A stretch of 64,000 nucleotides of DNA, taken from Talinum fruticosum. Its lineage: Eukaryota; Streptophyta; Magnoliopsida; Caryophyllales; Talinaceae. The stretch covers positions 1,082,501 through 1,146,500 of the forward strand of contig JAITYX010000075.1 of NCBI GenBank assembly GCA_021018815.1, in the 5' to 3' direction. Positions 22,346 through 32,807 of this stretch are shown piece after piece (within the stretch, counting starts at the first letter, position 1; every line of letters begins with the position of its first letter). Made by a program: the position numbers and the translations under genes. The notes below the pieces were generated by a model. That model was not told the DNA's origin. It did no database searches and saw only the letters and a program-made list of their open reading frames with translations.

Positions 22346-22991
22346 CTCTTTAGGAAAATAGAGATGAACTTTTGGCATAAATATTAAAATCATCTAAACC
22401 ACAAAGTTTCAAAAAAGAAATACACATAGAGTCGAACAACATAAAAACTCAATGATCTCACCCACAAACCTGGTAAAAGTGAGCTCATTACTCCTCCAAG
22501 AAAATCGTGGACGAAGGCAACATTCAGGAGCTTAGTTCTATCGACCTCGACAAATGATGAATCTTCTAGCCCGCCATTGGAGAGCTTGGTATTTTGTTTG
22601 CGTCCTCGGAGTTTGTGTAGGGGTAAAGTGGATAACGTCATTTCTTCTTCGGGAGGTTCCTCTTCTTTTCCTTAAGGAGATTCCTCCCCTTCTCCAGCGG
22701 TATGTTCCTTCGGATCGGAGAAGAACAAGAGAAAGGGCCCTCCACCGATTCATAGCCCGCCATTAAAGTGGCGCCTCGCCCACCGCATCACTTGGCCGAT
22801 AAAGCGTGGGCACAATTTCTCGTAACCAGTAGGAAGTGCTCTCGTAACTCATTTTCACTATGATCAAAGGAGAGAGTTAAGTAAAAAGAATTATTCTTAC
22901 CAACTCCCTCAATAAAGCCTCTACCCCTCTTCCCATTCTAAGAATTTTTCGCTTCTAATTGTTTACATATATTTTATATTTTATATATATA
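22346..22991. other. Unassigned stretch with short open frames on both strands
   Basis: GC is locally higher (22560-22800) and short frames exist on both strands (22390-22641, 22538-22766), but none matches a family I know and they overlap one another. It could be an exon remnant captured by the CACTA-type element starting at 21609. I cannot support a gene. Confidence 0.25.
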
Positions 22992-23625
22992 TAGTTTCCT
23001 TTTGCTTTCAATTTTGATGTATTATACATTATCATAAACTATACATGATTTTAATTAAAATTTTATATAATGCATAAGACAAATTAATATGAATAAACTG
23101 TTGAGGTCATCCCTTTAATTTGCTTTAACAACCCAAGACATAACTAGAATCGGAGTTCCCATAACGCTTATTAACTTTAGCAATGAGGTCGGATTCACTA
23201 GACAAGACATAGAGTCTATGTGCAGTGTGGGTCGATACATGAAGAAAGAAACAAGGGATAAAGGATTCATCCGAGAAAAAGTGATAAACAATCACAAAAC
23301 TAATAATAATTCCCTATTGTTTATCACCTTTTTCACCGATTAATCTTTTACCCATTTTTTCCTTTCTTTGTGTAATGACCTGCATCGCACAAAGACTTTA
23401 AGTCATGCCTAGTGAATCGACCTCATTACTAAAGTCAATAAAGTTTATGAGAACTCCGGTTCTAGTTATGTCTTAGGTTGTTAAAACAAACTAAATGTAT
23501 GACCTCAACATTTCATTGATATTCATTATTGTCTTATGCATTACGTAAACTTCAAAAATTCATGTACTCTAGTTTACGATCATGTATAATACAACAAACT
23601 TGCACCCAAAAAGGAAACCAAAATT
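22992..23625. repeat. Foldback (palindromic) element, unit 1
   Basis: The left arm starts GTTTCCTTTTGCTTTCAA and includes TGATGTATTATACATTATC, CATAAGACAAATTAATATG, GACCTC-type blocks and CCCAAGACATAACTAGAA. It is repeated as the reverse complement in the right arm, ending GCACCCAAAAAGGAAAC. The arms are about 300 bases and meet near 23310-23320 (GTGATAAACAAT / ATTGTTTATCAC). This is a MITE or foldback-type element. No coding capacity. Confidence 0.8.
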
Positions 23626-23811
23626 TTGGTAATTGGATAAATTAGTCCACCCCCAACTTCAACTCATCAAAATAAATAAATTTCATAACAAATTTATCTT
23701 TATGACAAGTATTTGGGGAGACCCCTATATCCAAATACATTTTCAATTTTTTAAAATTTTCACATATATATTTTCACCCTTTTCATCCATAAACCCTCCA
23801 TATATATATAT
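23626..23811. repeat. Spacer repeat between foldback units
   Basis: Contains ATTGGATAAATTAGTCCACC and the block ending CCCTATATCCAAATA. The same block follows unit 2 (24405-24520), recurs at 36395-36505 and is inverted at 59345-59465. Confidence 0.75.
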
Positions 23812-24400
23812 AATGTCCTTTTTGCTTCTAATTTTGATGTATTATACATTTATCATAAACTAGACATGATTTTTTAAAAGTTTATGTAATTCATAAGACA
23901 ATAATGAAATTATGAATCAAAATGTTGAGGCCGCCCTTTAATTTCCTTTAACAATGAAAGATATAACGGGAACCAGAATTCCTTTCTTGTCATTAACAAC
24001 GAGGTCGGTTTTACAAGACAAAACATGAATTGTACATGCAGCATAGGTCGATCCACAAATAAGGGTAGAAGGATCGATGAGTCAAATGGAAACAAAAGGT
24101 CATAAAAAATAGTCATTTATGTTTATCACCTTTTGTTTTCATTTAACTCCTCGACCTTCTACCCTTCTTTGGGAATCAGCCTATGTTACATGTACACTTC
24201 ATGTTTTGTCTTGTAAACCGACCTCATTGTTAATCACAACAACAAAATTCTAGTTCCCGTTATATCTTGTGTCCTTAATATTTCATTCATATTTCATTAT
24301 TGTCTTTTGAATTACGTAAACTTCGTAAACAATCGTGGCCTCTAGTTTACAATCATGTATAATACAACTAATTTGCACCCAAAAATGAATCCGAAAATTT
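23812..24400. repeat. Foldback (palindromic) element, unit 2
   Basis: A second palindrome of about 590 bases, homologous to unit 1 and in tandem with it (period about 822 bases, judged by the TTTTGATGTATTATACATT blocks near 23012 and 23834). The arms meet near 24095-24130 (AACAAAAGGTCATAAA / TTATCACCTTTTGTT). It ends GCACCCAAAAATG and is followed by the same spacer repeat. Confidence 0.8.
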
Positions 24401-24557
24401 AGATATTGGATAAATTAGTCCACCCTCAACTTCAATTCATCAAAGTAAATAAATTTGATAACAAATTTATCTTTATGACAAGTATATGGGCGCATCCCTA
24501 TATCTAAATACCATTCTAATTTTTTACATTTTAACATTTGTAACCTTTAAACATATT

Positions 24558-26046
24558 TGAAGACTCGGATTCTAACTCTAAGTCATTCTGAGTACCACAT
24601 GAAGGTTTAGGCATAAATCTTATCCCTCATAAGTTTTGATTTCAAATCATTCCGAGTGTTATAGAAACTCTCGTACAAGTTTTCATTCATTTCCGATCGA
24701 CTCGTACATCACATTATTGTATATCTTCTACACTGATGTTTCGACTCACTCGGACATCACTCGAACTATCGCATGCTAAAACATTTTCTTTAACACTTTT
24801 ATTCCGAATTCGACTCGCATATTTCAACGCAAAGTGAATTACAGTGTTAATTCCTTTTTAAGTCAGTTTGCTTGTTTGAGAATTATTTTTCCGCATCAAG
24901 TTGTTATACTCGATGATTCTATTCTTTTTAACTTGATAATCCTTAGGATTGACACTAATGGATTGAGTATATTGAATATTAGACTCGAAAATTCCACTCC
25001 TCTAGACCTAAGATAATTATGCAATTAATTATCTTAATTTAATTATTATCTATGCCTAATTTTTGACCAAAGTATTTTATACTTTGAGAACCAAAGTGGT
25101 TTACTTTTGTACATTATTCAAACGAGGTTGTCTAATTTTTAAAATACAAAAGTAGTCAGCTTCTATCCGTCAATCAATAGCAGACAAGCTTTATCTACTT
25201 CGAACAGGGCTCGGACACCGTGTTAGGGTTATTTGTTTCCAAAACTGGAAAACTTCAATGCTACGCTCAACGGTGGTTTCCACCTTGATTTTTGGACATC
25301 ACCAATTGACTTGAGTACCTTTTGGAGCCAAGAGCCGTTGTACAACATTCACATCCCAAGAGATCTTTTTTGAGTGACTTAAAAGAGTCATTACAACGGC
25401 GAGTAAAGACTTTTGTTCGTAACCAAGACTCAACGGTCACCTTGCTTGGTTATCTACAAATAGAAGCCACATCACAAGACTTGAAGATTGCTGGAATTAT
25501 TCTGAACATTATTGCAAAAGACATTACATGAGCAACAATCATTGTTTTCATATTCAATCTTCCATTTACAACTCACGACTTGTAATTAATATTTTCGAGT
25601 TGTAAAGTCTTGTAATCGCCTACATACTTCTCTTACTTTCTAAGTAAGGTTCCTTGACTGAGCTGAAAGAGTTAACCCAACCCATTCGCCCCTAATCGTA
25701 AAGGTTATCTCGGTTAGGATTTACTAGATCAAAGCAGGGAATTTCTAAGTCTAGGAAAACATTTTAAGGAATTGTTTAGGGAGCAATTCGGTAGAGTCGA
25801 TCCTTTGTATTTTGAGCATTTAAAATAGTGGATTTGACTTGGTGCTTGGATTAGCACTGTCTGTGGTTTTCTACCCGAGGAGGGTTTCCACGTATTTCCG
25901 AGTGTCTACATTTATGAGTGCAATATAGACTTAGACTCGGTTGTCTATCTCTTTCAAAGCAAAAATTGTCTAAGTTTTTAAAATTTCCTAATCATCCTAT
26001 TCATGCCCCTCTAGGGTGACTTAGACTCTCCAAGAGCAAACCTTGA
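24558..26046 (+). repeat. 5' LTR of element A (subtype A)
   Basis: Starts TGAAGACTCGGATTC and ends CAAACCTTGA (terminal CA changed to GA). Length is 1,489 bases. The promoter TATA region near 25453 reads CTACAAATAG, one substitution away from CTATAAATAG in the 3' LTR. Subtype A is marked by GACTTGAGTACCTTTTGGAGCC (near 25308-25330). The frame at 25322-25531 is accidental. Confidence 0.92.
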
Positions 26047-26047
26047 A

Positions 26048-26062
26048 TTGGTATCGAGCTCT
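26048..26062 (+). promoter_or_regulatory. Primer-binding site (tRNA-iMet type)
   Basis: TTGGTATCGAGCTCT one base after the 5' LTR. It matches TTGGTATCAGAGC, the initiator-methionine primer site of most plant copia elements, except for a missing base. Confidence 0.85.
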
Positions 26063-26106
26063 AACCGTTCAAGAAAGATCTAACAATCCAAAGGTATAAA
26101 GATCAT

Positions 26107-29060
26107 ATGACTCGTAAGATTGGAGAGTTCGATGAAGGAAGGTCTTCAACCACACCACCAAAGTTCAAAGGATCAAACTTCGTGCCTTCGGAAGAAACTA
26201 ATGGAGTGCTTTTTGCTTGACAACGATGAAGATGTCCGGAACATAATCCAAGAAGGCAACTACATCCCAATGAAGATGGAAGGAATAAGATGCAGTGCCT
26301 AAAGAAAAGTTTCTCATAATGATTATTCACTTTACTAAGATTAGAAACAATCTTAAATCTTTGGGTAGAAAAAATTCTCACGAAGAAATGTGTAGAAAAA
26401 TTCTGAGAAGTCTACCAAAGAGGAGATGGGGTCCCAAGGTGACAAGTCATCGAGGAAGCTTAGAACCTCTCTCAACTAAAGCCAAACGAACCGATTGGGA
26501 AGCCGCTTACCTATGAGATTCACACTGGAAGAAGAGGATGTCGAGGTCAACACCAAAAAGAACATTGCGTCGAAGGCCTCGGAATGTAGAGGGGAAAGTT
26601 TGAGTTCCTCAAACTCATAAGAGGATACAATGGCACTCATTGGCCAAGGCTTCAAAAGAATGATGAAGCATAAGATGTGGGAAAAGTGGGAAAAGGAAGA
26701 ATTCTACAAGATAGATAAGAAGGACAGAAAAGGTAAATATTCTTCCGCTTCAAAATTATCTTTAATTAAGAACTCTAGTTGTTTTTAAAGATCACATAGT
26801 GAAGGACTCTTCGAATAGAAAGAATGACGAGAAAGAAGAAAAAGGCTATGATGGCCACATGGAGCGATGACGACTCATCCGAAGAAGAAAATGATTCTAA
26901 TGACTCAAAGTGTCTAATGGCACTAACAGCACTCGTAAGTTGAATCTCGAGTCATATGTCGACAACTTAGACACCGAGGAGACAAGTCCTCGGGATGTAA
27001 GTGAATACTTTCTCAAGTTCTCCAAAGTTGATTCGGCTAAATATATTTACTCTATGGAAGAAAACTCAAATTATGATTCTTCTTAATTTAAAGAACAACT
27101 TGAGTCTCTTACTTCTAAGAGCAATTGTTTCAAAAATAAATTAGAAAAACCGAGATTAACTCTGAAAGAACTCAAGACTAGTACTCAAGCTAATGAGACT
27201 AAGTCCGAGTCACTTAGAAAAGAAAATGAGCATATGAAAAGAAAGCTCAATGAGTCTCAAGAGCTAGTTTTGAAATTCACTCAAGGTAAGAGAAACATTA
27301 ACATGCTTTTAGGCTCTAAGTGTGTCTTCTTCGGGAAAGAAGGACTTGGTTTCAATGAAGAGGAATAATCTAATTCTTACTCTAATATTTTCGAAAGGGC
27401 TTCTAGAGCTGTGAAGTTTAGGAAGGCTGAGCATGGTCCCATTCACAAGAATGAAATGAGGATTGAGCCCATACCAGTTTGAAGGTTTATTCTTAGAGAG
27501 TCTAAGTCACACTAGAGGGGTTGTCAATAGGGTGATGAGGAAATTTTAACAAACTTAGAAACTTTAAGCTTGATAAGGATAAACAACATAATCCGAGTCT
27601 AGATTGGACTCACAAAAGTATAACCTTAGAAATACGTGGAAACCTCCTAGGAAAGAAAACCATGGACAGTGCTAGTCCAAGCACCAAGTTAAATCAATCC
27701 TCAAAATACAATAGATCGACTCAACCAAAATTGCTCCCTTAGACAATTCCTAACAATGTTTTCCTAGACTTAGAAGTTCCCTTATCTTATCTAGTACTTC
27801 CTAAGTAAGATAACCTTTACAGCTAGGGACAACCGAAGCTGAGTTAACCCTTATAGCTCAGTCAAGTATTAAGCACAAACTTGGAGTTGTAAGTAGAAGA
27901 TTGAATGAGTAATGTACTAAGAGAGATAGTTTTAGCAATGGCTTTAGCGATCTTTAAATCTTGTGAAGTGGCTTCTATTTATAGATAACCAAGCAAAGTG
28001 ACCTTGGTGTCTTGGTTCGAACAGAAGTCTTGACTAGTCATTGTGACGGCTCTTCTAAGCCACTCGAAAAGATTTGTTGGGATGTGAACGTTGTGCAACG
28101 GCTCTTGCCTCCTAAAGACCGTTCAGCTTAGCGTTAAAGTTTTCCAATTTTGGAAACAAACAACCCCGATATGGTGTCCGAGCCTTGTTCGTAACTAGAT
28201 AAGCCTTGTTCTGCGGTGATTAACGACTTGAAGCCGGCTACTTTTGTAATTCAAAAATGAGATAACCTCGTTTGGATAGCCTATAAAAGTAAACCACTTT
28301 GGTTTCTCAAAGTATAAAATACTTTGGTCCAAGATTAGGCATATATAATAATTTAATTAAGACAATTAAGTGCATCATTATCTTAGGCCTAGAAGAGTGG
28401 AATTTTTGAGTCTAATATTCAATATACTCAAATTCCATCGGATTCAGCTCCTAAGAAAGATCAAGTCAACAAGAGTAAAATCATCCGAGTATAAAGACTT
28501 GATCTGGACAAATAATTCTCAAACAAACAAACAGACTTTAGAGAGAGGAATTAACACCGTAATTCACTTTCCGTTGAAATGTGAAGTCAAAAGTCATAAT
28601 AAAAGTGTTAGAGAAATTATTTGAACATGCAATAGATCCGAGTGTCTGTCTCGAGTGACTCTGAAACATCAATGCAAGAAGATATACAAGAATGTGTATT
28701 CTGAGTCAGTCGAAATGAATGAAAACTTATAGATGAATTTCTAGAACACTCAAAATGACTCGTAATCAAAACTTAGCGAGAATGAGGTTTATACCTGAGT
28801 CTTCATGTTGTACTCGGAATGTCTTAGAGTTATAATCTGAGTTTTCATGGTTTATAGGAGAAAACTTCTCCACTGTTTACAAAAGAAAAGATTTTCAAAA
28901 GAAAGAGACACAAACTCAAGTTTCTAGAAAGAAGGCTCAAAATCGGACCAAACCCAAAGTCATTCAAATCTAGGTTCACAACAGTCTTCATCCTCGTAAA
29001 AGGACGACGAGTAAAGGGAGTTACTAGGTTTATTAGAGGAAGTGAGAAAGGTTAGTGTGT
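26107..29060 (+). pseudogene. gag region of element A (interrupted)
   Basis: Structural-protein part of gag-pol. The ATG at 26107-26109 opens a frame with RKIGEFDEGRSS and PPKFKGSNFV, matching element D. A frameshift near 26180 follows and the middle of the UBN2-like capsid region is missing compared with D (GNYIPMKMEGIRCSA runs directly into a KEKFLIM segment near 26300). After MCRKILRSLPKRRWGPKVT (near 26390-26445) the CCHC zinc knuckle kept in D is destroyed (near 26770-26820). A coiled-coil-like Leu/Glu/Lys segment spans 27080-27300. A solo LTR splits the frame at 27480-28847, and the C-terminal basic part resumes to about 29060. No functional Gag could be made. Confidence 0.8.
27480..28847 (-). 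mobile_element. Nested Sirevirus-like solo LTR inside gag
   Basis: Starts TGAAGGTTTATTCTTAGAGAG and ends GAGTTTTCA, the reversed LTR termini, length 1,368 bases. The flanking 5-mers are CAGTT (27475-27479) and TGGTT (28848-28852), which differ only by two transitions and so look like a worn target duplication. Joining the flanks restores the ACCAGTTTA-AGGAGAAAAC order seen in elements C and D. The insertion is a later layer than element A. It has an internal deletion near 28110 relative to the other LTRs. Confidence 0.9.
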
Positions 29061-29230
29061 TTTTGACTTGCAGGTAACTCAGAAAAGGACAAAAGGTCAT
29101 TGGTACTTAAACAATGGATGCTCATGCCACATGTGAGGAGACTCAAGACTCTTTTCCGAGTTAGAAGATTTTAAAGGAGGCAAAGTCTCTTTTGGAGATG
29201 ATTGTAAGGGGCAAGATAGTTGGAATTGGC
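29061..29230 (+). pseudogene. Copia protease segment, catalytic triad lost
   Basis: The frame around 29101-29130 reads WYLNNGCSCH, where the family and element D have the DSG active-site triad. Asp and Ser are both Asn (GAC to AAC, AGT to AAT are each G-to-A changes). It is followed by GDSRLFSELEDFKGGKVSFGDD with one stop. The aspartic protease that would mature Gag-Pol is therefore dead in this copy. Confidence 0.7.
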
Positions 29231-30390
29231 AAGATTGGTGAAGGAGACAACCTAGTCGAGTCCAGCTTTATCTTCTCAAGGGATCAAAGTATATTTAGCT
29301 CAAGCATCTCTCAATTGTGTGACAACGGTCAAGAGGTAAGGTTCACTCGGACCAATTGCTACATTTGCAATGCGTCTACTAAAGAGACTAATCTCTTAGG
29401 TAAGAGGTCGGGTAATACCTATACTATTCCTCTCTCCGATCCAAGTCGAATTTATCTTGTTTAAAAGCATCATTGCATGATCATTCATGGACATGGCATC
29501 GTAGACTAGGTTATGTTAGCATGCACACTATCAAAAAGCTTGCATCTCATTGTTTAGTTAGGGGTTTACCTAACTGGCATTTAAGAAAGATAAAATCTAC
29601 GAAGCACGCACAAAAAGGAAACAAGTCGGATCATCTTTTAAACCTCTCAAAACTGTTTCCATATATAAAGTGCTTGAATTGCTTCATGTGGATTTATTTG
29701 GTAGAATCTATGTGAAAAGCCTCGAGAGGTAAATCTTATGTACTTGTGATTGTTGATGATTTTTCACGATTTACCCGGGTTTGTTTTCTTAAGAACAAGA
29801 ATGAAGCTTTCAAAGAGTTCAGCAAGCTCTGCAGAAAAATCAAGTGGAGTCTCGGACTTATATTAGAAGAATTCGAACCGACCATGGAAGGGAGTTCGGC
29901 TACTTAGAATTTGCAGAGTTCCGTGACAAGAACGGTATCACTCATAACTTCTCAGCACCCGTAACTCCTTAACAAAATGGGGTAGTGGAGAGAAAGAACC
30001 GAACTCTTGAAGAAATAGGAAGCACGATGATGATTGAAAATGATCTACCGTACTATTTCTGGTTGAGGTAGTCAACACAAAGCAAATTACATACTCAACA
30101 GATGCCTCGTCGGACTCCATCTTGAAGAAAACTGTCTATGAGCTTTACAAGGAAAGAAGCCCAACATCTCATATTTCATACCATTTGGATGTAAGAGCTT
30201 TGTTCATAATAACAGATAAGGATCACTCGACCATATTTGATGCTAGGTTAGATGAAGCTATATTTCAGGGTTTCGATCTCACAAGTAAAGCTTATCGTGT
30301 CTTTAACAAAAGAACTAACAAATTCATAACGAGTGAGTTAACCTTCTTAGATCTAAAAGTTAGTTGAAGATGAAGATGATCTTGCTGAAG
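29231..30390 (+). pseudogene. Copia integrase region (GAG-pre-integrase and core)
   Basis: It begins with the pre-integrase zinc-binding region: SISQLCDNGQEVRFTRTNCY (near 29305-29365) and WTWHRRLGYVSMHTIKKLAS (near 29485-29545). The integrase core follows: SYVLVIVDDFSRFTRVCFL (near 29735-29800), KNKNEAFKEFSKLC, then a frameshift and a VERKNRTLEE-type segment (near 29985-30020). The post-core TPYELYK box is worn (29940-30130). Stops and frameshifts are frequent. The acidic linker 30360-30530 has the SEW/TQNE-type repeats also seen in the inverted fragment at 14750. Confidence 0.75.
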
Positions 30391-32235
30391 CTAAGCTCAG
30401 GAAGAGTAAGAAGAACGCAACTCAGAATGAGGCATCTTATAACACCGTGACTCGGATCGAACCAACTCAAGAAACAACTCGGAATGCTGAAGGACAAGTA
30501 AATGAGGAGACTCAAGCAAGCTCAAACAACCGATGATCAGCTAGTTCAACCAACAAACTGGGGAACCGAGAGAAGAGGTAGAGCATTCAAATATGCTTCC
30601 AGCCACCCACTCGAGAACATTATATCCGACATTAACAGTGGGATAAGAACTCATTCTTCTTTGCAAAATCTATGTGCACTCACTCGCATTTATATCATTA
30701 ACAGAACACAAAAATGCATTAGTGGCCCTAAATAAACTCTGAATGAGTAGAGGCCATGCAAGAAGAACTCAATCAATTTGAAAGAAACCGAGTCTAGACT
30801 TTGACCAAATGACTTTCTAACCACCCGGTTATAGGAACCAAATGGGTTTTCAAAAATAAACTGGATGAGGATGGTTTAGTAGTTAGAAATAAGGCTAGAC
30901 TTGTGGCTCAAGGTTATAATCCAGTAAGAAGGGATTGATTATGGGAAACCTTTGCACCACTTGTTAGGATCGAAGCAATCGTAATCCTGTTAACATTTGC
31001 ATCTAGCATGAATATGAAATTGTATCAAATGGATGTTAAATGGGCTTTTGTTAATGGTTTTAGTCAAGAGGAAGTCTATGTTGAGCAACGCCCTGAATTT
31101 TGAAAATTCAAAATTTCCAAATCATGTTTTCAAATTACAAAAGGCTTTATATGGTCTTAAACAAGCTCCCTGAGCTTGGTCCGAAAGACTCGTGTAGCTT
31201 CTGGTTAAAAATGATTTGAAAAGAGGTTAGATTGACAAAACTCTTTTATGAAAACCAAGGGGAAAGATTTCCTTATTGCTCGGATTTATGTTGATGATAT
31301 TATTTTTTGGAGCTATTAATAAACTCTATGCCGAGAGTTTTCTTAGTTGATGAGACAGGAGTTCCAAATGAGCTTGACAGGAGAGCTCAATTTCTTTCTT
31401 GGTCTATAGATCGAGACAAGACAAAGATGGAATCTATGTCCATCAATCTAAGTATACCAAGGAGTTGTTGAAGAAGTACAAGCTTCAAGATGTGAAACAT
31501 GCAGCCACACCTATGAGTAGCAGCATGAAACTAGACTCAAATGAAAAAGGTAAAGCGAGTAGATCAAAAACTCTATAGAGGTATGATTGGATCTCTGCTA
31601 TATCTCACATCCAAGTAAACTGGACATTATGTTTAGTGTATGTCGGTGTGCAAGATTTCAAGCTAATCCAAAATAATCACATCTCATTACGGTGAAGAGG
31701 ATTTTCGGATATCTTATAGAGACTCGAGAATCTTGGTCTATAGTTTTTAAAAGACTCGAACCGACGCTCACTGGATACTCATATGCTAACTATGTCTGGT
31801 TACAAGGTTGATAGAAAGAGAGCATTAGGAGCATGCCAATTTTTGGGTCAATCCCTCATATCTTGGCACTCCAAGAAACAGAAGCTCGGGTTGTCCTATC
31901 AAATGTCGAAGCTAAGTACATTGCAAGTTGGAGCGTGTTATGCTTAGATTTTGTGGATCAAGCAACACTTGAAGGATCTTGGACATTCATTCAAATCTAT
32001 CCCAATCAAGTGTGACAATCAAAGTGCAATCAACATCACTAAGAATCCGGTTCAGCACTCAAAGACAAAGCATATTGAGGTTAGGTATCATTTTACGAGT
32101 GACGATTATGAGAAAGGTGATATTGAACTTGAATTCATTCCTACGAAATTTCAGTTAGCTGATATTTTCACTAAGCCACTTAGTCGGGATCAGTTCTGTT
32201 TTATTAGGAATGAGCTTGGAATGATTAATGCATGA
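30391..32235 (+). pseudogene. Copia RT and RNase H of element A
   Basis: After a linker with HPLENIISDINSGIRT (near 30605-30655), RT starts with HPVIGTKWVFKNKLDEDGLV (near 30820-30880), continues with [13 protein letters not shown] (near 31025-31060) and KALYGLKQAP (near 31143-31170), and carries an intact YVDD box at 31287-31298. RNase H follows (LKHAATPMSSSMKL-like near 31490; WIKQHLKDLGHSF and CDNQSAINITKNP near 31950-32045) and pol ends with ELGMINA and TGA at 32233-32235. Its last 95 codons are the longest open piece of this pol. Other parts carry frameshifts and stops. Confidence 0.85.
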
Positions 32236-32465
32236 TTATGTGATTATATAAATGAATTTTTTTCCATGATTATGTGTTATATTTTTAAAATAGCATATGG
32301 ATCGGTTGATCAAGTGAAACCGAGCTATGAGTTATTAGGTCTCAGAGTGTTACGAGTCACTCAGAAACCATCTTGAGTCGGACTCAATTTTTGAGCAAAT
32401 GGACATGAAACTTCAGAAATCATCTCTAGATAAATGGAGAATTTCATAAATATTTTTTAATGTTT

Positions 32466-32466
<1 letters not shown>

Positions 32467-32504
<38 letters not shown>
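32467..32504. repeat. (CT)n microsatellite
   Basis: About 19 CT units between pol and the internal promoter. Elements B and C also have a pyrimidine-rich stretch at this spot, but shorter. Confidence 0.9.
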
Positions 32505-32508
<4 letters not shown>

Positions 32509-32654
32509 CTAGTTGTGCACATCGATTAAAGAAAACTAGCTTGTTGGAAGAAAGCCGCTGGAATTCTAACCGTCGGAGAGCGAAACGTCACACCTGTCAA
32601 AGACGGTCGTTGGAGCTTCGAGTCGGACCAAATGCTGAAGGTCATTTCTTTTCG

Positions 32655-32664
32655 CTATAAATAG
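32655..32664 (+). promoter_or_regulatory. TATA box of internal promoter (element A)
   Basis: CTATAAATAG lies 144 bases upstream of the third ORF's ATG and 420 bases after the pol stop. It is embedded in a block conserved in elements B and C: AGCTTGTTGGAAGAAAGC and GGAATTCTAACCGT upstream, ACCTTCATTTCATTACTTTA downstream. It is distinct from the LTR TATA boxes, whose downstream sequence is AAGCCACTTCACAAGACTTG. Confidence 0.65.
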
Positions 32665-32807
32665 CACCCCTTTACCTTCATTTCATTACTTTACTCACTG
32701 TCTTCCTACTTTCTAAGCATTGTCTCTCACTCTCCAATTCTAAGCACTCTCATTCTCTTTACTCTTTCTCTCTCTCAAGTCCACTCGATTTCTTAAAAAT
32801 TCTCACC

